50,623 nt of DNA from positions 1 through 50,623 of IMG/VR virus record IMGVR_UViG_3300032334_001861; one strand, given 5' to 3'. Numbering within the stretch: position 1 is the first letter of the stretch; each line of letters begins with the position of its first letter. This document shows positions 8,699-18,858 of the stretch, piece by piece. A program made the translations under genes and the position numbers. The stretch is from a virus. The notes below the pieces were generated by a model. The model did no database searches and had not been told where the DNA came from. It saw nothing but the letters and a program-made list of their open reading frames with translations.

Positions 8699-11600
8699 TC
8701 AGGCCTTTGTCAAGCGGCTTCTGGCCCTGGCTAATGCTTCTGCTATGGTCTCACCTGGTTGCATACGATCGAATATCACTTTGTTCTCGTTATAGAACTT
8801 CTTGTCCACTTCCTTCTTGAGATCAGCAATGGCTTCGTCTTCGCTACGACCTTTGCCTACCAGTGTCTTGATAGCACCGTCCACGATGGTCTTGGGTTTT
8901 TTAGGTTTGCCTTTGGCTTCTGATATACTTTCGTTTGAAGGTGTTACTCGTAATGCAGGGCTTCGTGGATGACGACGGTTCCAATCTGCCGTGGCAGCTT
9001 CTGCGCTATCTGCTCTTACCCTGTTGCTGATCTCGCTTGGTGCATCATCGTCGGGGTCTTGATGCATAAACCACACATCCCACATGTTTGCGGCAGCAGG
9101 TTCTTGATCATTCTGCTGTAGATGTCCTTCATCGTCTATATCACCATGCATGTCAGGATTGTATGTCTCCACGTCATATATGGCTAATTGATTGCCGTAG
9201 TTGCGCTGGAAGATAGTCCTAGCCTGCTCTGCTGTTGTAGCAGTTACTGGTGTATGCATGAAGTCGCCCTGACCATCTGAATGTGATACTATCCAGGTAT
9301 TAGTTCTAGCTGACTGTCGAGTTGCTCGTGCAACGGACGAAGTTGGTTCTTTAACAGCATTATCTTTGCGTAATTTATCTAAAGTTTTAGTACCCAATGC
9401 ATGCAGTTGCCATCGCGATATGTTGGCATTTCCGGGTAGGTTTGTTTCAACCCATTTCCATGCATATTTACTTGCTTCTTCCTCGCTAGTAGCGTTGAAC
9501 TGATGTACATATGATTTCTTGCCACCTGGGGGTTGATATTGTATACCATATTGAATCTGGAATATGGGTCCTTGGGTATGCTTTTTAGTCAACACTTTCT
9601 TTAATTTAACAGCATCAACTTTACCCATACTGAAATCTATGAAAGTTTTTAGTTCATCGTTCTTTTCAGTTCCGGTGCTGAGAATCTTGTAGGCTTTTTT
9701 TAGATAGTCTTGTTTGCCTTCAACCGGATCAGCAGCCAATGCATAAGCATGTGTTACACGCAGCACTGTGTAATATATCTGATCCCATTTGGGCATCCAG
9801 TTACCACCGGGACTGCGGAACTCGATATAGTTGCTGTGTGCATTGATGCTCACATACTTGTTATCGTCATGGATATTATCCACTAGTGTGTTGGCTATGT
9901 TGCGCAATCCTGCCCAAGTTTCTTTCCTTAATGCAGCCATAGTGGCATTAATTTCATCATCAGATCTGGTCACATCTGAATCATCACTGCCCCACCATCC
10001 GCCGCTGTCTGTGTTGGGATCCTTGCCAGTGCGTTTCCATTTGAGTGCTTTTTTCAAACGTAACAACATACTCTCGCAATATTCGTTCTTCATACGACCG
10101 AATTCTTTTAGTATGGCCTGATCGCCCACAAGCAACAACAATTTTAACTTGTCTATGTCCTTGGGTTTACTGCCTTTAATACCAACATTCACATGGAAAC
10201 CTGAACTGCTGTTGGTGTAGATCAGTTTACTATCTCTTGCCCATTGGAATGTCTTGTTTAGTGCTTGCATTGCTTCAGGTAGTGGCATGGCATAACTGAT
10301 CAATTCCACTCCACCGTCGCCTTGTTTAGGATCCAAGCTGCCATCGTTGACTAATCCAAAAGCATCCGTGCTAGCACTCTGTCCTACTTTTATTTTATAA
10401 CCTGTGGATTGTGAGAACATGTCTGCCAGCTTATTCCTGGTCAAAACATCCTTTATTGCAAATGGCCACTTCAAACCAAGCATCCGCATCTGTAGCAGGT
10501 CGCTCATGGTGTTTAGCTCGCGATAGTCGTTGCCATATTTCTCAGTGAGATCATTCATGACAGCAATTACTTTTTCTTTACTGTTGGCATCGTTCTGTGT
10601 CCAGAACTGGGTGAAATTTTTCTGACCTCTGGGTAATCTTATGTTTGGCAAGGGCTTGTCATCGCTGCGATCTATGCCACTGGAACTGGTCTGCACCAGT
10701 CCTTTTACCAGCATCTCAGCTTCGAAACCCATGGTGATCTTGGCTGCTGCTTCGCTGCTGAGGAAACGATCCCACACTGCTGGGTTCTGCGTCACTTCTG
10801 CTAGTTCTATGCTCTCTTCGGATACCAATACATCCAAGAACTTAGCTTCAGTCATACCTTCTGAAGGAGTAGCTCTCAGTGCAGGGCTTCGTGGATAACG
10901 GTGATTCCAACTTGCCATGGCAGCTTGTGCGCTGTCTGCTCTTACTCTGTTGCGGATCTCGCTTGGCTCTTCGTCATCTGGATCCTGATGCATGAACCAG
11001 ACATCCCACAAGAGTGATACAGCAGGTTCTTCTGGTTCATCTGTAGCAGTAGGTTCGGCAGCAGAACGAGGACTGTGACCGGTTAGTGCTATCCCACTCA
11101 TTGCCATTCCGGGATACTGCCTACGGAATTGATTTATTGCTTCTGGTTGGCTACGAGCTGCGATGATGATATCGTCTCTAGTGCCACTTTCATCTTGATA
11201 GAAGACCCTATAGCGTTCCATCTGAGGCTGTTGAGCAGCGGCGGAATTCTGCCTAGCTGCGTATATGACCCATTGGGCATAGTATACGCTTCCGCCTGAA
11301 CTGAATGTAGCAAAGGTCTGTCCGTTTCTATCTGACTCTAAGGAGTATGTGTATTCAGGTTGACTCTCGCTCTGATACATACCTGTGCTTACAGCTCCAC
11401 GTGCTGTGGCTGTGAAACTATCAACCTCATCTCCATCTTCATCCATCAATGTCCAGCTTTGTGCTACAGACAACTCACGTGGCAAACGTGACAGTATGTC
11501 CTCGCTATACTCACCTGTGTCGACCACACTGCCAGCTGGCTGTGTGTTGGGTGTGTCCGTTGATGTGGGCTGTGGTAGAGCATTGCGTGTCCTGCCGCGG

Positions 11601-14600
11601 CGTCGTGCCAACTCGGCTGCAAACCGCTCTGCTGTTATCTTACCCATGTTATAATCTACGAATAGCTGCATGCTATCCTGATGATCGCTGCTCATGCCTG
11701 ACAAAAACTTGTATGCTTTCTTCAGGTAATCCTGTTGTCCTTCAGTTGGGCTAGCTGACACAGCATATGCCTGGCTGATCCTCAACACTGTGTCACGGAT
11801 GTTTGCCTGATTGTTCATCCAATCGCCACCTGGGCTGCGGAACTCGATGTATTTCTCTTTGAAGTTCACGCTGACATATTTCTCACCACCATGCGCTCTT
11901 TCCACATAATCGTTGGCTAGATCACGTAATTTTTGCCATGTCTCTATCTTGAGACTAACCAACATACTGTTTCGGGCTTGTTCGCTGGTGCGACGATCAA
12001 AGGTGTTTTCTAATCTATCCAACATGCTTGAGCAAAAATCGTTTGCTTCTCGTCCAAAGTCAGTGAGTATCTTCCTATCACCCAGCAACAACAGCAGCTT
12101 CATCTTGTCCAGTTTGCCGGTATCCAATCCTTTCATGCCCACGTTGACATGGAAGCCAGTGCTGCCATTGGTATACACATACCCTTTGTCATTGGCCCAG
12201 GCAAACATCTTGTCCAGAGCTGCCATAGCTTCAGGCAATGGCATGGCATGGCTTACGAGTTCTTGACCACCGTCGCCACTGCGAGGTCTGATGCTGCCAT
12301 CATACTCGAACACGAACTTGTCATTTGGTTTAGCTTGTGAATGGTACCCGCCATGTAGTTCAACCTGATATCCGGTGCTGTTCTGGAAGTCTCTTTTCAA
12401 CTTGTCACGTGTGAGAGTATCTGAGCTATCACCATACGGCCATTCCAACTCCAACTCGCGATTCAGTTCCAACATGTTGGTCCAGTTGCGATGGCCACCA
12501 CCACGCAGGAATCGTTTCCAATGGGCTGGTGTTACTTCTTCATCTTCAGCATGAGCCCGCATCCAAGTTTCCAGGCGTCTTCTCACCTTATCTAGGCCCA
12601 CACTTACTTCTGATCGGGTGTTAGCACCGTTGGCCAGCCAGAATTCATAATAGCGAGTTTGTCCCTCTTCATCGAAAGGAAACACTGCTTCTGCATCCAC
12701 GCCAGCTGGTATGTTTGGTCGTACACGTGAATTCAGATCCAAGCCTTTGACACACATCTCAGCTTCGAAGCCCATGGTGATCTGGTTAGCCACTTCGCTG
12801 TTTAGGAACTTGCGGAATGCACTAGGGTTCTGTGTGAGCTCTGACAGTTGTTCCTGTTCCACGATGCTCTGGTAGAGGCTGCGTGGTTCAGTGCTTTCAT
12901 TTCGTCCGAAAGGACGAACCTGGTATCCGTCGGGTAATCCATAATTGCTATTCCAGGTCTGGGCAACCTCTTCTGCATGGCTTTGGTTATTGGCACTGAA
13001 GACGCCGTTGTTGTTTATGGTATAGCCATTGTTGAATTCGGGTATATTGCTGCCGTTACGATCAACTATCTGGAATCTCTGGCGTTCTGCAGGCGCTGGC
13101 TGTGGAGTAGGACGCTGTGGCTCTGGTTCTGGCTCCCATGCACCGAAATCGACATCAGAGAGGTCATCATTCTGCGACTGCTGATTTGGCTGTTGATTAG
13201 CCACGACCACCGTGTAATTGTCTGGATCGGACCTGGTAGCTCTTGCCCATCTCTCTAGCGTAGCCTGTGCTATATTAGCATCCTGTGCCAGGAACTGGTG
13301 GACTTCGAAATCATCCGCACGCCTTAATACTTTATAGAGTTTCCAGTTGACAGTAACTAACTTCTGATCATCAGCTCTTATTAATTCATAATCCCATCCG
13401 CCGCGATTGGATCTCTGCAGCCATGCTCTATAGACCTCCATTGCCGCAGGATCGTTTTTAGCAGTAAGGGTATCATATACCTGGCCAGTGTCTCTCTTGC
13501 GGATCACATACTTGATCTCAGAGTCTGCTTTACCATCTCTGGTGTTTTGTAGTTGTTTGACCAGGCTCTTCAACGCGGTCTTTGTTATCTGGCCAGCAGC
13601 ATACTGAGCAAAATATTGCACAGTATCTGGTGATTCATCTCTTATGTGCTTGCTCAACACCTTGTACAGTTTCTTGGCATATTCCTGCTGAGCTTCTTCA
13701 GGGCTAGCAGCCAGTCCCAGCACACGCACATAGCGCAACATGGTGTTGACTATCAGATCCTTCTGTTCGAAGAAGTTGCCCCCACCGCTGCGTATCTCGA
13801 TGTAATTTTCCTTGTAGTTGACGCTGACATAACGGTCGCCAGCGGGCAGCAGACGGCGTTTCATCATCTTTGCTGCTTCTGAGTTCAGGCCACTGCGGAA
13901 TTCTTCCAATGCCGGTTTTGGATCGTAGTTGCCAGATCGTATTCTCTTGCGTATCACTGCCATGCTGCTCTTGCACCACTGGCTGGCTTCACGACCAAAG
14001 TCTGCCAACACCTTCTCGTCGCCCAGGAACAGGATGAACTTCATCACATCCACTGTGTCGCGAGTGTGTTGCGGTACGCTGACACCCATGTGGAAGCCAC
14101 AGCTGGCATTGGCTTCAGCACCGATGCTGCCAGCCCACTTGTAGAATTTCTGCAACATGTCCATGGTTTCTGGCAATGGCATGAAGGCACTGGCAAATTC
14201 CACACCTGCATAGCTGTCAGGCAGATCCAATCTCTTGATGCTGCTGTCAGGTTTGAATATGCTGGTGGTGTCGTCAGGGCTAGTGCTGTAGCTGCCACTA
14301 TCACTGGCATATCCGCTGTATTTGCTGAAATCTTTGGCGATGCTATCCATGCTGCGGTCACCGCGTGATCTGCTGCTGCTCACCTGGGTCATGTGAGGCC
14401 AATCCAGATTGAACCTGTTGGCAAATCCTGACATACGGCTTAGGCTGTTGCCATCTGCCCAATCGATGAAATTCTGATCGTCTCTCATGAAATCCGTGGT
14501 CCAATCATCGCGAACGTTATCTTCTGCCCTGTTGTATAGATCCATATAATCTTCACGATCCATGATCTGTTCATCAGTGAGATCTGTTGCATCGGCATTA

Positions 14601-17600
14601 TCTTCACGTATGCGATCCATGATGGCCTTTATGCCTTCATCACTTTCCAGATAATCTTTTAGCTCATCGTCCACATGTTCCTGATACTGTTCATCCATCT
14701 GTTCGATGGCACGTTCTATATCGCGGCGGCTGTGCATGTTGTGGTCAGCATCACGCCAGAAATTTTCTACCTGCCTGCGCCAACTACGATCAAAACGAAT
14801 GCGTTCATCTGCATCATAGTCTGGCTCATATTCGTCATCATAATCGTAATCGTCATCGTCTTGGCTGTCCAGGTCAGGAACCAGCATCTCTGCTTCGAAT
14901 CCCACACGGATGCTCTTGCCCAGGTCTGACTTGGCAAAATCAGCCAGCGCACCAGGGCCCATGTTGACTTCAGCTAACAGGCTTTCTGCCAGGCTCTCTG
15001 ACTGTTGACCTTCTGGATGAGGCTCCACGCTTACGATTGTGTAGGTCCTGGGATGTTGAGCAATGAAGGTCTGGGAGGCATCATTGACGCTGTTGGCATC
15101 ATATGCGGTCTGATGTTGTGCGCCTGAGGTATCCAGGTATGTGATGATAAATGTGCCAGCTTGTGTGGCTGCTGGATTAGGTTGTGGTGCCGCTGCTGGC
15201 TGATCTGCTGGAAGGGCCCTATAGTATTCTCTAAATGGTTCAGCTATCTGATTAGCTGTCATGAACTTGGTCACAGCATCTTCAGGGCTGTTAGCGATCT
15301 GTGTATGTGTGCTTGGAGAAGATAGAGCAGGCGGATTGCCGTTAAGGGCAGTGACGATTTTATATTTCTGACTGCCTGCTGATGTAGCCTGCTGTGTCGC
15401 AGCGTTCTTCTCTGCCTCTGCTTTATCCTGTGCTGCCTGTGCTGCCGCTATCTGTTCCTTGGTGTGCCATCTGGATTTGACAAAACTAGTCAGATCATCC
15501 AGATCCAATCCACCAGTCACATCTCGGGCTGTCAGTAATGCCACAGGCAACCCCAATAGGGATGAAGCGGTATCTGCTGCTTCAGCACCATTTGCTGCCA
15601 GCACGATCACTCCTGCTCTCTTTAGATGGTCCCAACCGCCGTCTGCTGGACCGATTCCTTTCTCAGTATCTACCCTGAAAATCTTCTCGCCAGGTTCAGT
15701 GACCAATTGGTAATAATAGCTGGGCGGAGCGTTAACATCGTTATTATTTCTTGCTTGTTGCTGAGCCTGGGGAATAGCAGCCATCAGGGTGGGAGCGATG
15801 ATCTCTATGTCCGGACCAGTATACCTGTGTCCTGGTTTGATCTTGAACACATACACATTGCCTGAGGGCTGGTACTTGGGTTTCTGCCCACGAGCTACTG
15901 CTGCTTTGCCCAGCTTGAACTTGAGTATATCTTTATCGATCTTGCCATCAGCATAATCTCTCAATGCTCTGAGACCAGGCTCGTCTGACTTTACCTTGGC
16001 CACCATCTTGTACAGCTTCTTGGCATATTCTTGCCTGTCAGCTGCTGGATCTGAAGCCAATATGATGCTACGAGCATACTGTAGTGCTGCCATCCTGACT
16101 TTTTCAATCTGGCCCAGTGCATTGCCACCTGCGCTGCGGAATTCCACATAAGTGAACTCTGGTGAATCTTCCTCGCTGCCACCGCCCTTGGGATGTATGC
16201 TGGTATATTTGCCACGGCTCATGTATTTCATGGCTTCACGTTTGGCATCAGGAGTCAATCCGGTCCTGATGGCATCGATGATCAGGTCGCTGTTGATGTC
16301 TCCACCTTTGGCAGTGGCGTCACGGATGTGCTTGAGTGCGCTCTTGGCCCAATTATTGTTACCACCAGCCCAACGATCGAAGTCACGTAACACGCGGTCA
16401 TCGCCGCCCATGAGGATCATCTTGACCCAATCCACATTTTGCATGTCCATCTTGGGCAAGCTGAAGCTCATGTGGAAGCCAGTGTCTCCGTCTGACCCAG
16501 TCCAGGCACGATGGCTCTTGGCCCAGGCAAATACTTTGTTCAGGTATTCCATGCTGCGCTTGTAGGGCATGGGAGGAGTGGTCAGTTCCACACCACCTTC
16601 ACCTTGGTCCTGTGGGCTCAAGCTGCCGTCTGGTTCGAAATACCAGGTGTCCATCCGCTTGTTCTTATGTGGACTATCGATAGCTTCCACCCTGTAACCA
16701 TCCTGGGTCAACATGTCGCCGAACTCACTCTGGAACATGTTCTTGAGGTCTTCGCGAGTGAGCTCGCCCTTGTCACTGCTGCCATAATTTTCAGATTCAG
16801 TCCATACGGGCCAGTTTAGATCACTGTTAGTGTTCTGCATGAAATCATACATGGTACTGGTGCCCACCTCATCACTGAGATAGTCTGCCAACATGTCGTC
16901 TTGGTTATCGTTGACCCAATCTTCCTTTGCTTCTTCCTTGGCAGTTGCTTCGTCCTTGCCAGGTTCTATGCGATCTGCTACTTCCCTGCGGACGTCATCG
17001 TCTTCGTCGTTGTATAACTCGTCCCATTTATCCATGAGATGGTTGTGATAGTCTTCGATGAAGCCGTCTAACACGCTCCTGACATCTCTGGTGCTGTTGT
17101 GTTCGCCCACGAAGAAGTTTGATATATCGCGGCGGAAACTGCCTACGCTGTCGGAATCGATGCTTTCATCAGCTTCGAAATCTGGTTCGCTCTCGGTATC
17201 GTAGTCCTCGTCTTGTTCACGGCCGTCATCATGATCAGGCCAGATCATCTCCAATTCCCAACCCATGTTCACCGTGTCCAGGCGTGGGTCGCTGGCAAAG
17301 TTACGCACCGATTTCAGATTGACTTCGTCCAGTTGTAGTTCTTCACCGATGAAGGGAGTATAATAATCAAAAGGATTCACAGCAACAGCACGATCGCCCA
17401 ACTGTGTGGTGGGACTGGTCACACCCTGATCTTCGTTCTCCACTTTTTTCAATAGTGTGTAATAGTTTAGTTTTTCACTGAGATGATCCAGAGCGATCTC
17501 TCGAGCTGCATCCACGTCTGATGTGTGTTCCATCTCTGTTTTGATGCCCCTGGCCAATTCCAGGTTCACCTGTGTGGTGGTCACTTTATACTTTGCTGCC

Positions 17601-18406
17601 AGTTCTTTCACAGTGGGTGTGGGTCTATCTAACAATTTGCTTTCACTAGCCTTCTTCTTGCCTGCTTTCATGTTGGCCATCCAATGTGCCAGTTGGCCCT
17701 TGCGCCCGCCCTGTTTGGCCACCTTACGCAGGGTGCTCACACTTGCTTTGGTGGGCACACCATGGCGCTTGGCATCGCCTTTGTCTTCAGGATGGCGTCC
17801 GTCCTTGAAATTCTCTTCCATGTTTTCACCAAGACCCATGCCAGCACGTACTGCCTGCATCAGTGTCTTGCCATCCACTATTATATTGCCACTCACTTGG
17901 GTGGCACGTTCGAAAGCTTCAGCATCATTGTTCCTGGCTGCTTCACGTGCATTGGTAGCACTGGTAAGCCTAGGTGATTCCTGGAATGTCAATTGGTCAA
18001 ACTTGTACATGCCATGGCTCTTGCCTTGCACACCGTTGTAATCTTCCAACAGTTTGCGCATCTGTGGCATGTCATCTTCGCCAGCTACGAATGTGGCTGT
18101 GCGGTATCCTTTGCCATACAAATAAGCAGCAGCCTGTAACACTGTGCGGATCTCTGGGTCAGGTACCAGATGCCCTTTGACCTGTGGATACAATGTGCTG
18201 ATCCACTTGAGCTTGTCTGGATAACTGAGAGGATTCTTATTGTTGTCATGGCTCTTGCTGACGAATATGAACCAGGCACCACTCTTGGCGCTGGTTTGCA
18301 CTGTCTGCATCAGTCCCTGATGGCCAAAATGGGGAGGGTTAAGCCTGCCAAAGCAGAAGCTCACGTGCTGCAAATGTTGATCTGTATTACTGATTGTTTC
18401 TGGCAT
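8699..18406 (-). CDS. Giant multidomain protein: nucleotidyltransferase, DUF5661-like segment and four amidoligase-like modules
   Basis: 3235 residues, the largest gene here. Residues 15-190 form a NadM/cytidylyltransferase-like domain: 'FGRLNPPHFGH' (19-29, H26-G28-H29) and 'SATNAREAA' (149-157). Residues 200-252 hold a basic phage motif ('QLAHWMANMKAGKKK'). Residues 265-322 resemble DUF5661 ('EMEHTSDVDAAREIALDHL'). Four modules then start near residues 382, 1169, 1879 and 2557. Each carries G-x-E-x-E, a 'D.S(I/L)...G.E' strand, a 'TGFH'-type His (645, 1437, 2085, 2739) and an 'EFRS.GG' Arg (756, 1537, 2189, 2863), the layout of Amidoligase_2 (glutamine-synthetase-like COOH-NH2 ligases). The linkers carry repeated small domains. 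The frame is intact. A GATAAATA promoter lies 15 nt before the ATG. Substrate unknown. Confidence 0.85.
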   Translation of the reverse strand: MPETISNTDQHLQHVSFCFGRLNPPHFGHQGLMQTVQTSAKSGAWFIFVSKSHDNNKNPLSYPDKLKWISTLYPQVKGHLVPDPEIRTVLQAAAYLYGKGYRTATFVAGEDDMPQMRKLLEDYNGVQGKSHGMYKFDQLTFQESPRLTSATNAREAARNNDAEAFERATQVSGNIIVDGKTLMQAVRAGMGLGENMEENFKDGRHPEDKGDAKRHGVPTKASVSTLRKVAKQGGRKGQLAHWMANMKAGKKKASESKLLDRPTPTVKELAAKYKVTTTQVNLELARGIKTEMEHTSDVDAAREIALDHLSEKLNYYTLLKKVENEDQGVTSPTTQLGDRAVAVNPFDYYTPFIGEELQLDEVNLKSVRNFASDPRLDTVNMGWELEMIWPDHDDGREQDEDYDTESEPDFEADESIDSDSVGSFRRDISNFFVGEHNSTRDVRSVLDGFIEDYHNHLMDKWDELYNDEDDDVRREVADRIEPGKDEATAKEEAKEDWVNDNQDDMLADYLSDEVGTSTMYDFMQNTNSDLNWPVWTESENYGSSDKGELTREDLKNMFQSEFGDMLTQDGYRVEAIDSPHKNKRMDTWYFEPDGSLSPQDQGEGGVELTTPPMPYKRSMEYLNKVFAWAKSHRAWTGSDGDTGFHMSFSLPKMDMQNVDWVKMILMGGDDRVLRDFDRWAGGNNNWAKSALKHIRDATAKGGDINSDLIIDAIRTGLTPDAKREAMKYMSRGKYTSIHPKGGGSEEDSPEFTYVEFRSAGGNALGQIEKVRMAALQYARSIILASDPAADRQEYAKKLYKMVAKVKSDEPGLRALRDYADGKIDKDILKFKLGKAAVARGQKPKYQPSGNVYVFKIKPGHRYTGPDIEIIAPTLMAAIPQAQQQARNNNDVNAPPSYYYQLVTEPGEKIFRVDTEKGIGPADGGWDHLKRAGVIVLAANGAEAADTASSLLGLPVALLTARDVTGGLDLDDLTSFVKSRWHTKEQIAAAQAAQDKAEAEKNAATQQATSAGSQKYKIVTALNGNPPALSSPSTHTQIANSPEDAVTKFMTANQIAEPFREYYRALPADQPAAAPQPNPAATQAGTFIITYLDTSGAQHQTAYDANSVNDASQTFIAQHPRTYTIVSVEPHPEGQQSESLAESLLAEVNMGPGALADFAKSDLGKSIRVGFEAEMLVPDLDSQDDDDYDYDDEYEPDYDADERIRFDRSWRRQVENFWRDADHNMHSRRDIERAIEQMDEQYQEHVDDELKDYLESDEGIKAIMDRIREDNADATDLTDEQIMDREDYMDLYNRAEDNVRDDWTTDFMRDDQNFIDWADGNSLSRMSGFANRFNLDWPHMTQVSSSRSRGDRSMDSIAKDFSKYSGYASDSGSYSTSPDDTTSIFKPDSSIKRLDLPDSYAGVEFASAFMPLPETMDMLQKFYKWAGSIGAEANASCGFHMGVSVPQHTRDTVDVMKFILFLGDEKVLADFGREASQWCKSSMAVIRKRIRSGNYDPKPALEEFRSGLNSEAAKMMKRRLLPAGDRYVSVNYKENYIEIRSGGGNFFEQKDLIVNTMLRYVRVLGLAASPEEAQQEYAKKLYKVLSKHIRDESPDTVQYFAQYAAGQITKTALKSLVKQLQNTRDGKADSEIKYVIRKRDTGQVYDTLTAKNDPAAMEVYRAWLQRSNRGGWDYELIRADDQKLVTVNWKLYKVLRRADDFEVHQFLAQDANIAQATLERWARATRSDPDNYTVVVANQQPNQQSQNDDLSDVDFGAWEPEPEPQRPTPQPAPAERQRFQIVDRNGSNIPEFNNGYTINNNGVFSANNQSHAEEVAQTWNSNYGLPDGYQVRPFGRNESTEPRSLYQSIVEQEQLSELTQNPSAFRKFLNSEVANQITMGFEAEMCVKGLDLNSRVRPNIPAGVDAEAVFPFDEEGQTRYYEFWLANGANTRSEVSVGLDKVRRRLETWMRAHAEDEEVTPAHWKRFLRGGGHRNWTNMLELNRELELEWPYGDSSDTLTRDKLKRDFQNSTGYQVELHGGYHSQAKPNDKFVFEYDGSIRPRSGDGGQELVSHAMPLPEAMAALDKMFAWANDKGYVYTNGSTGFHVNVGMKGLDTGKLDKMKLLLLLGDRKILTDFGREANDFCSSMLDRLENTFDRRTSEQARNSMLVSLKIETWQKLRDLANDYVERAHGGEKYVSVNFKEKYIEFRSPGGDWMNNQANIRDTVLRISQAYAVSASPTEGQQDYLKKAYKFLSGMSSDHQDSMQLFVDYNMGKITAERFAAELARRRGRTRNALPQPTSTDTPNTQPAGSVVDTGEYSEDILSRLPRELSVAQSWTLMDEDGDEVDSFTATARGAVSTGMYQSESQPEYTYSLESDRNGQTFATFSSGGSVYYAQWVIYAARQNSAAAQQPQMERYRVFYQDESGTRDDIIIAARSQPEAINQFRRQYPGMAMSGIALTGHSPRSAAEPTATDEPEEPAVSLLWDVWFMHQDPDDEEPSEIRNRVRADSAQAAMASWNHRYPRSPALRATPSEGMTEAKFLDVLVSEESIELAEVTQNPAVWDRFLSSEAAAKITMGFEAEMLVKGLVQTSSSGIDRSDDKPLPNIRLPRGQKNFTQFWTQNDANSKEKVIAVMNDLTEKYGNDYRELNTMSDLLQMRMLGLKWPFAIKDVLTRNKLADMFSQSTGYKIKVGQSASTDAFGLVNDGSLDPKQGDGGVELISYAMPLPEAMQALNKTFQWARDSKLIYTNSSSGFHVNVGIKGSKPKDIDKLKLLLLVGDQAILKEFGRMKNEYCESMLLRLKKALKWKRTGKDPNTDSGGWWGSDDSDVTRSDDEINATMAALRKETWAGLRNIANTLVDNIHDDNKYVSINAHSNYIEFRSPGGNWMPKWDQIYYTVLRVTHAYALAADPVEGKQDYLKKAYKILSTGTEKNDELKTFIDFSMGKVDAVKLKKVLTKKHTQGPIFQIQYGIQYQPPGGKKSYVHQFNATSEEEASKYAWKWVETNLPGNANISRWQLHALGTKTLDKLRKDNAVKEPTSSVARATRQSARTNTWIVSHSDGQGDFMHTPVTATTAEQARTIFQRNYGNQLAIYDVETYNPDMHGDIDDEGHLQQNDQEPAAANMWDVWFMHQDPDDDAPSEISNRVRADSAEAATADWNRRHPRSPALRVTPSNESISEAKGKPKKPKTIVDGAIKTLVGKGRSEDEAIADLKKEVDKKFYNENKVIFDRMQPGETIAEALARARSRLTKA
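8940..9085 (-). repeat. Direct repeat copy A inside the giant gene ('DVWFMHQDPDD' linker)
   Basis: It encodes a segment starting 'WDVWFMHQDPDDDAPSEI' and ending 'SPALRVTPS'. The nucleotide sequence is clearly similar to 10855-11010, so this is a duplicated linker unit, not just protein-level convergence. It lies after module 4, near the C-terminus. Confidence 0.8.
10855..11010 (-). repeat. Direct repeat copy B inside the giant gene ('DVWFMHQDPDD' linker)
   Basis: It encodes 'WDVWFMHQDPDDEEPSEI' through 'SPALRATPS', between modules 3 and 4. It is about 1.9 kb from copy A, which equals one module length, as expected from tandem duplication of a module plus its linker. Confidence 0.8.
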
Positions 18407-18421
18407 GACGGTTTCCAGAAC

Positions 18422-18429
18422 TATTTATC
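18422..18429 (-). promoter_or_regulatory. T4-type late promoter (GATAAATA) for the giant gene
   Basis: Minus-strand CTGATAAATA ends 15 nt before the ATG at 18406. A weak GGAAA ribosome site lies between. This implies that the amidoligase protein is made late, with the virion. Confidence 0.75.
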
Positions 18430-18434
18430 AGGAT

Positions 18435-18839
18435 CTAAAACCTACCCACAGCAACGTCTATCAGTTCCACATCTGTGCCATGGATGTTCTGCATGGCTTT
18501 GCCCACTACGCAACCAGGCGCCCATTTCTTCTGATCCAACTTCTGCCCCACACCAGCAACATCGCTAGCTACCACACAGTCACCTTTGGCGATGGGACCT
18601 TGGACATAGCAGGGCACTTTGCCCAATAGAGCTACTGCCAGTCCAGTGGTATCACCATCTGAATTGATCAGTACAGCTGGACTATAGCTCATGATACCAG
18701 CCACCCGGTGATCATGTGATTTGTCAGCAGCTTCCATCTCTGCTTCACCAGCGAATCTCACGATGGCATACTCAGGAATATAGCTGCCAGGTAGATATAA
18801 CTCAGCTACATCAGCGAATGGACTAGTAAATCTTGTCAT
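18435..18839 (-). CDS. Fibre/decoration-type structural protein
   Basis: 134 residues from the ATG at 18839 (AAAAAGG 8 nt upstream; late promoter 19 nt upstream). The open frame runs to 18974 but the extension covers the promoter. The C-terminal half, 'VAGIMSYSPAVLINSDGD' then 'VALLGKVPCYVQGPIAKGD' and 'VVASDVAGVG', has the pattern of phage fibre C-terminal domains ('VALAGRVPV.V.GP...GD'), also seen in peptidase-G2-type fibre tips. No Ser/Lys catalytic pair for self-cleavage can be confirmed. It is probably a small virion surface protein. Confidence 0.6.
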   Translation of the reverse strand: MTRFTSPFADVAELYLPGSYIPEYAIVRFAGEAEMEAADKSHDHRVAGIMSYSPAVLINSDGDTTGLAVALLGKVPCYVQGPIAKGDCVVASDVAGVGQKLDQKKWAPGCVVGKAMQNIHGTDVELIDVAVGRF

Positions 18840-18858
18840 GACATGTACCTTTTTGAAA

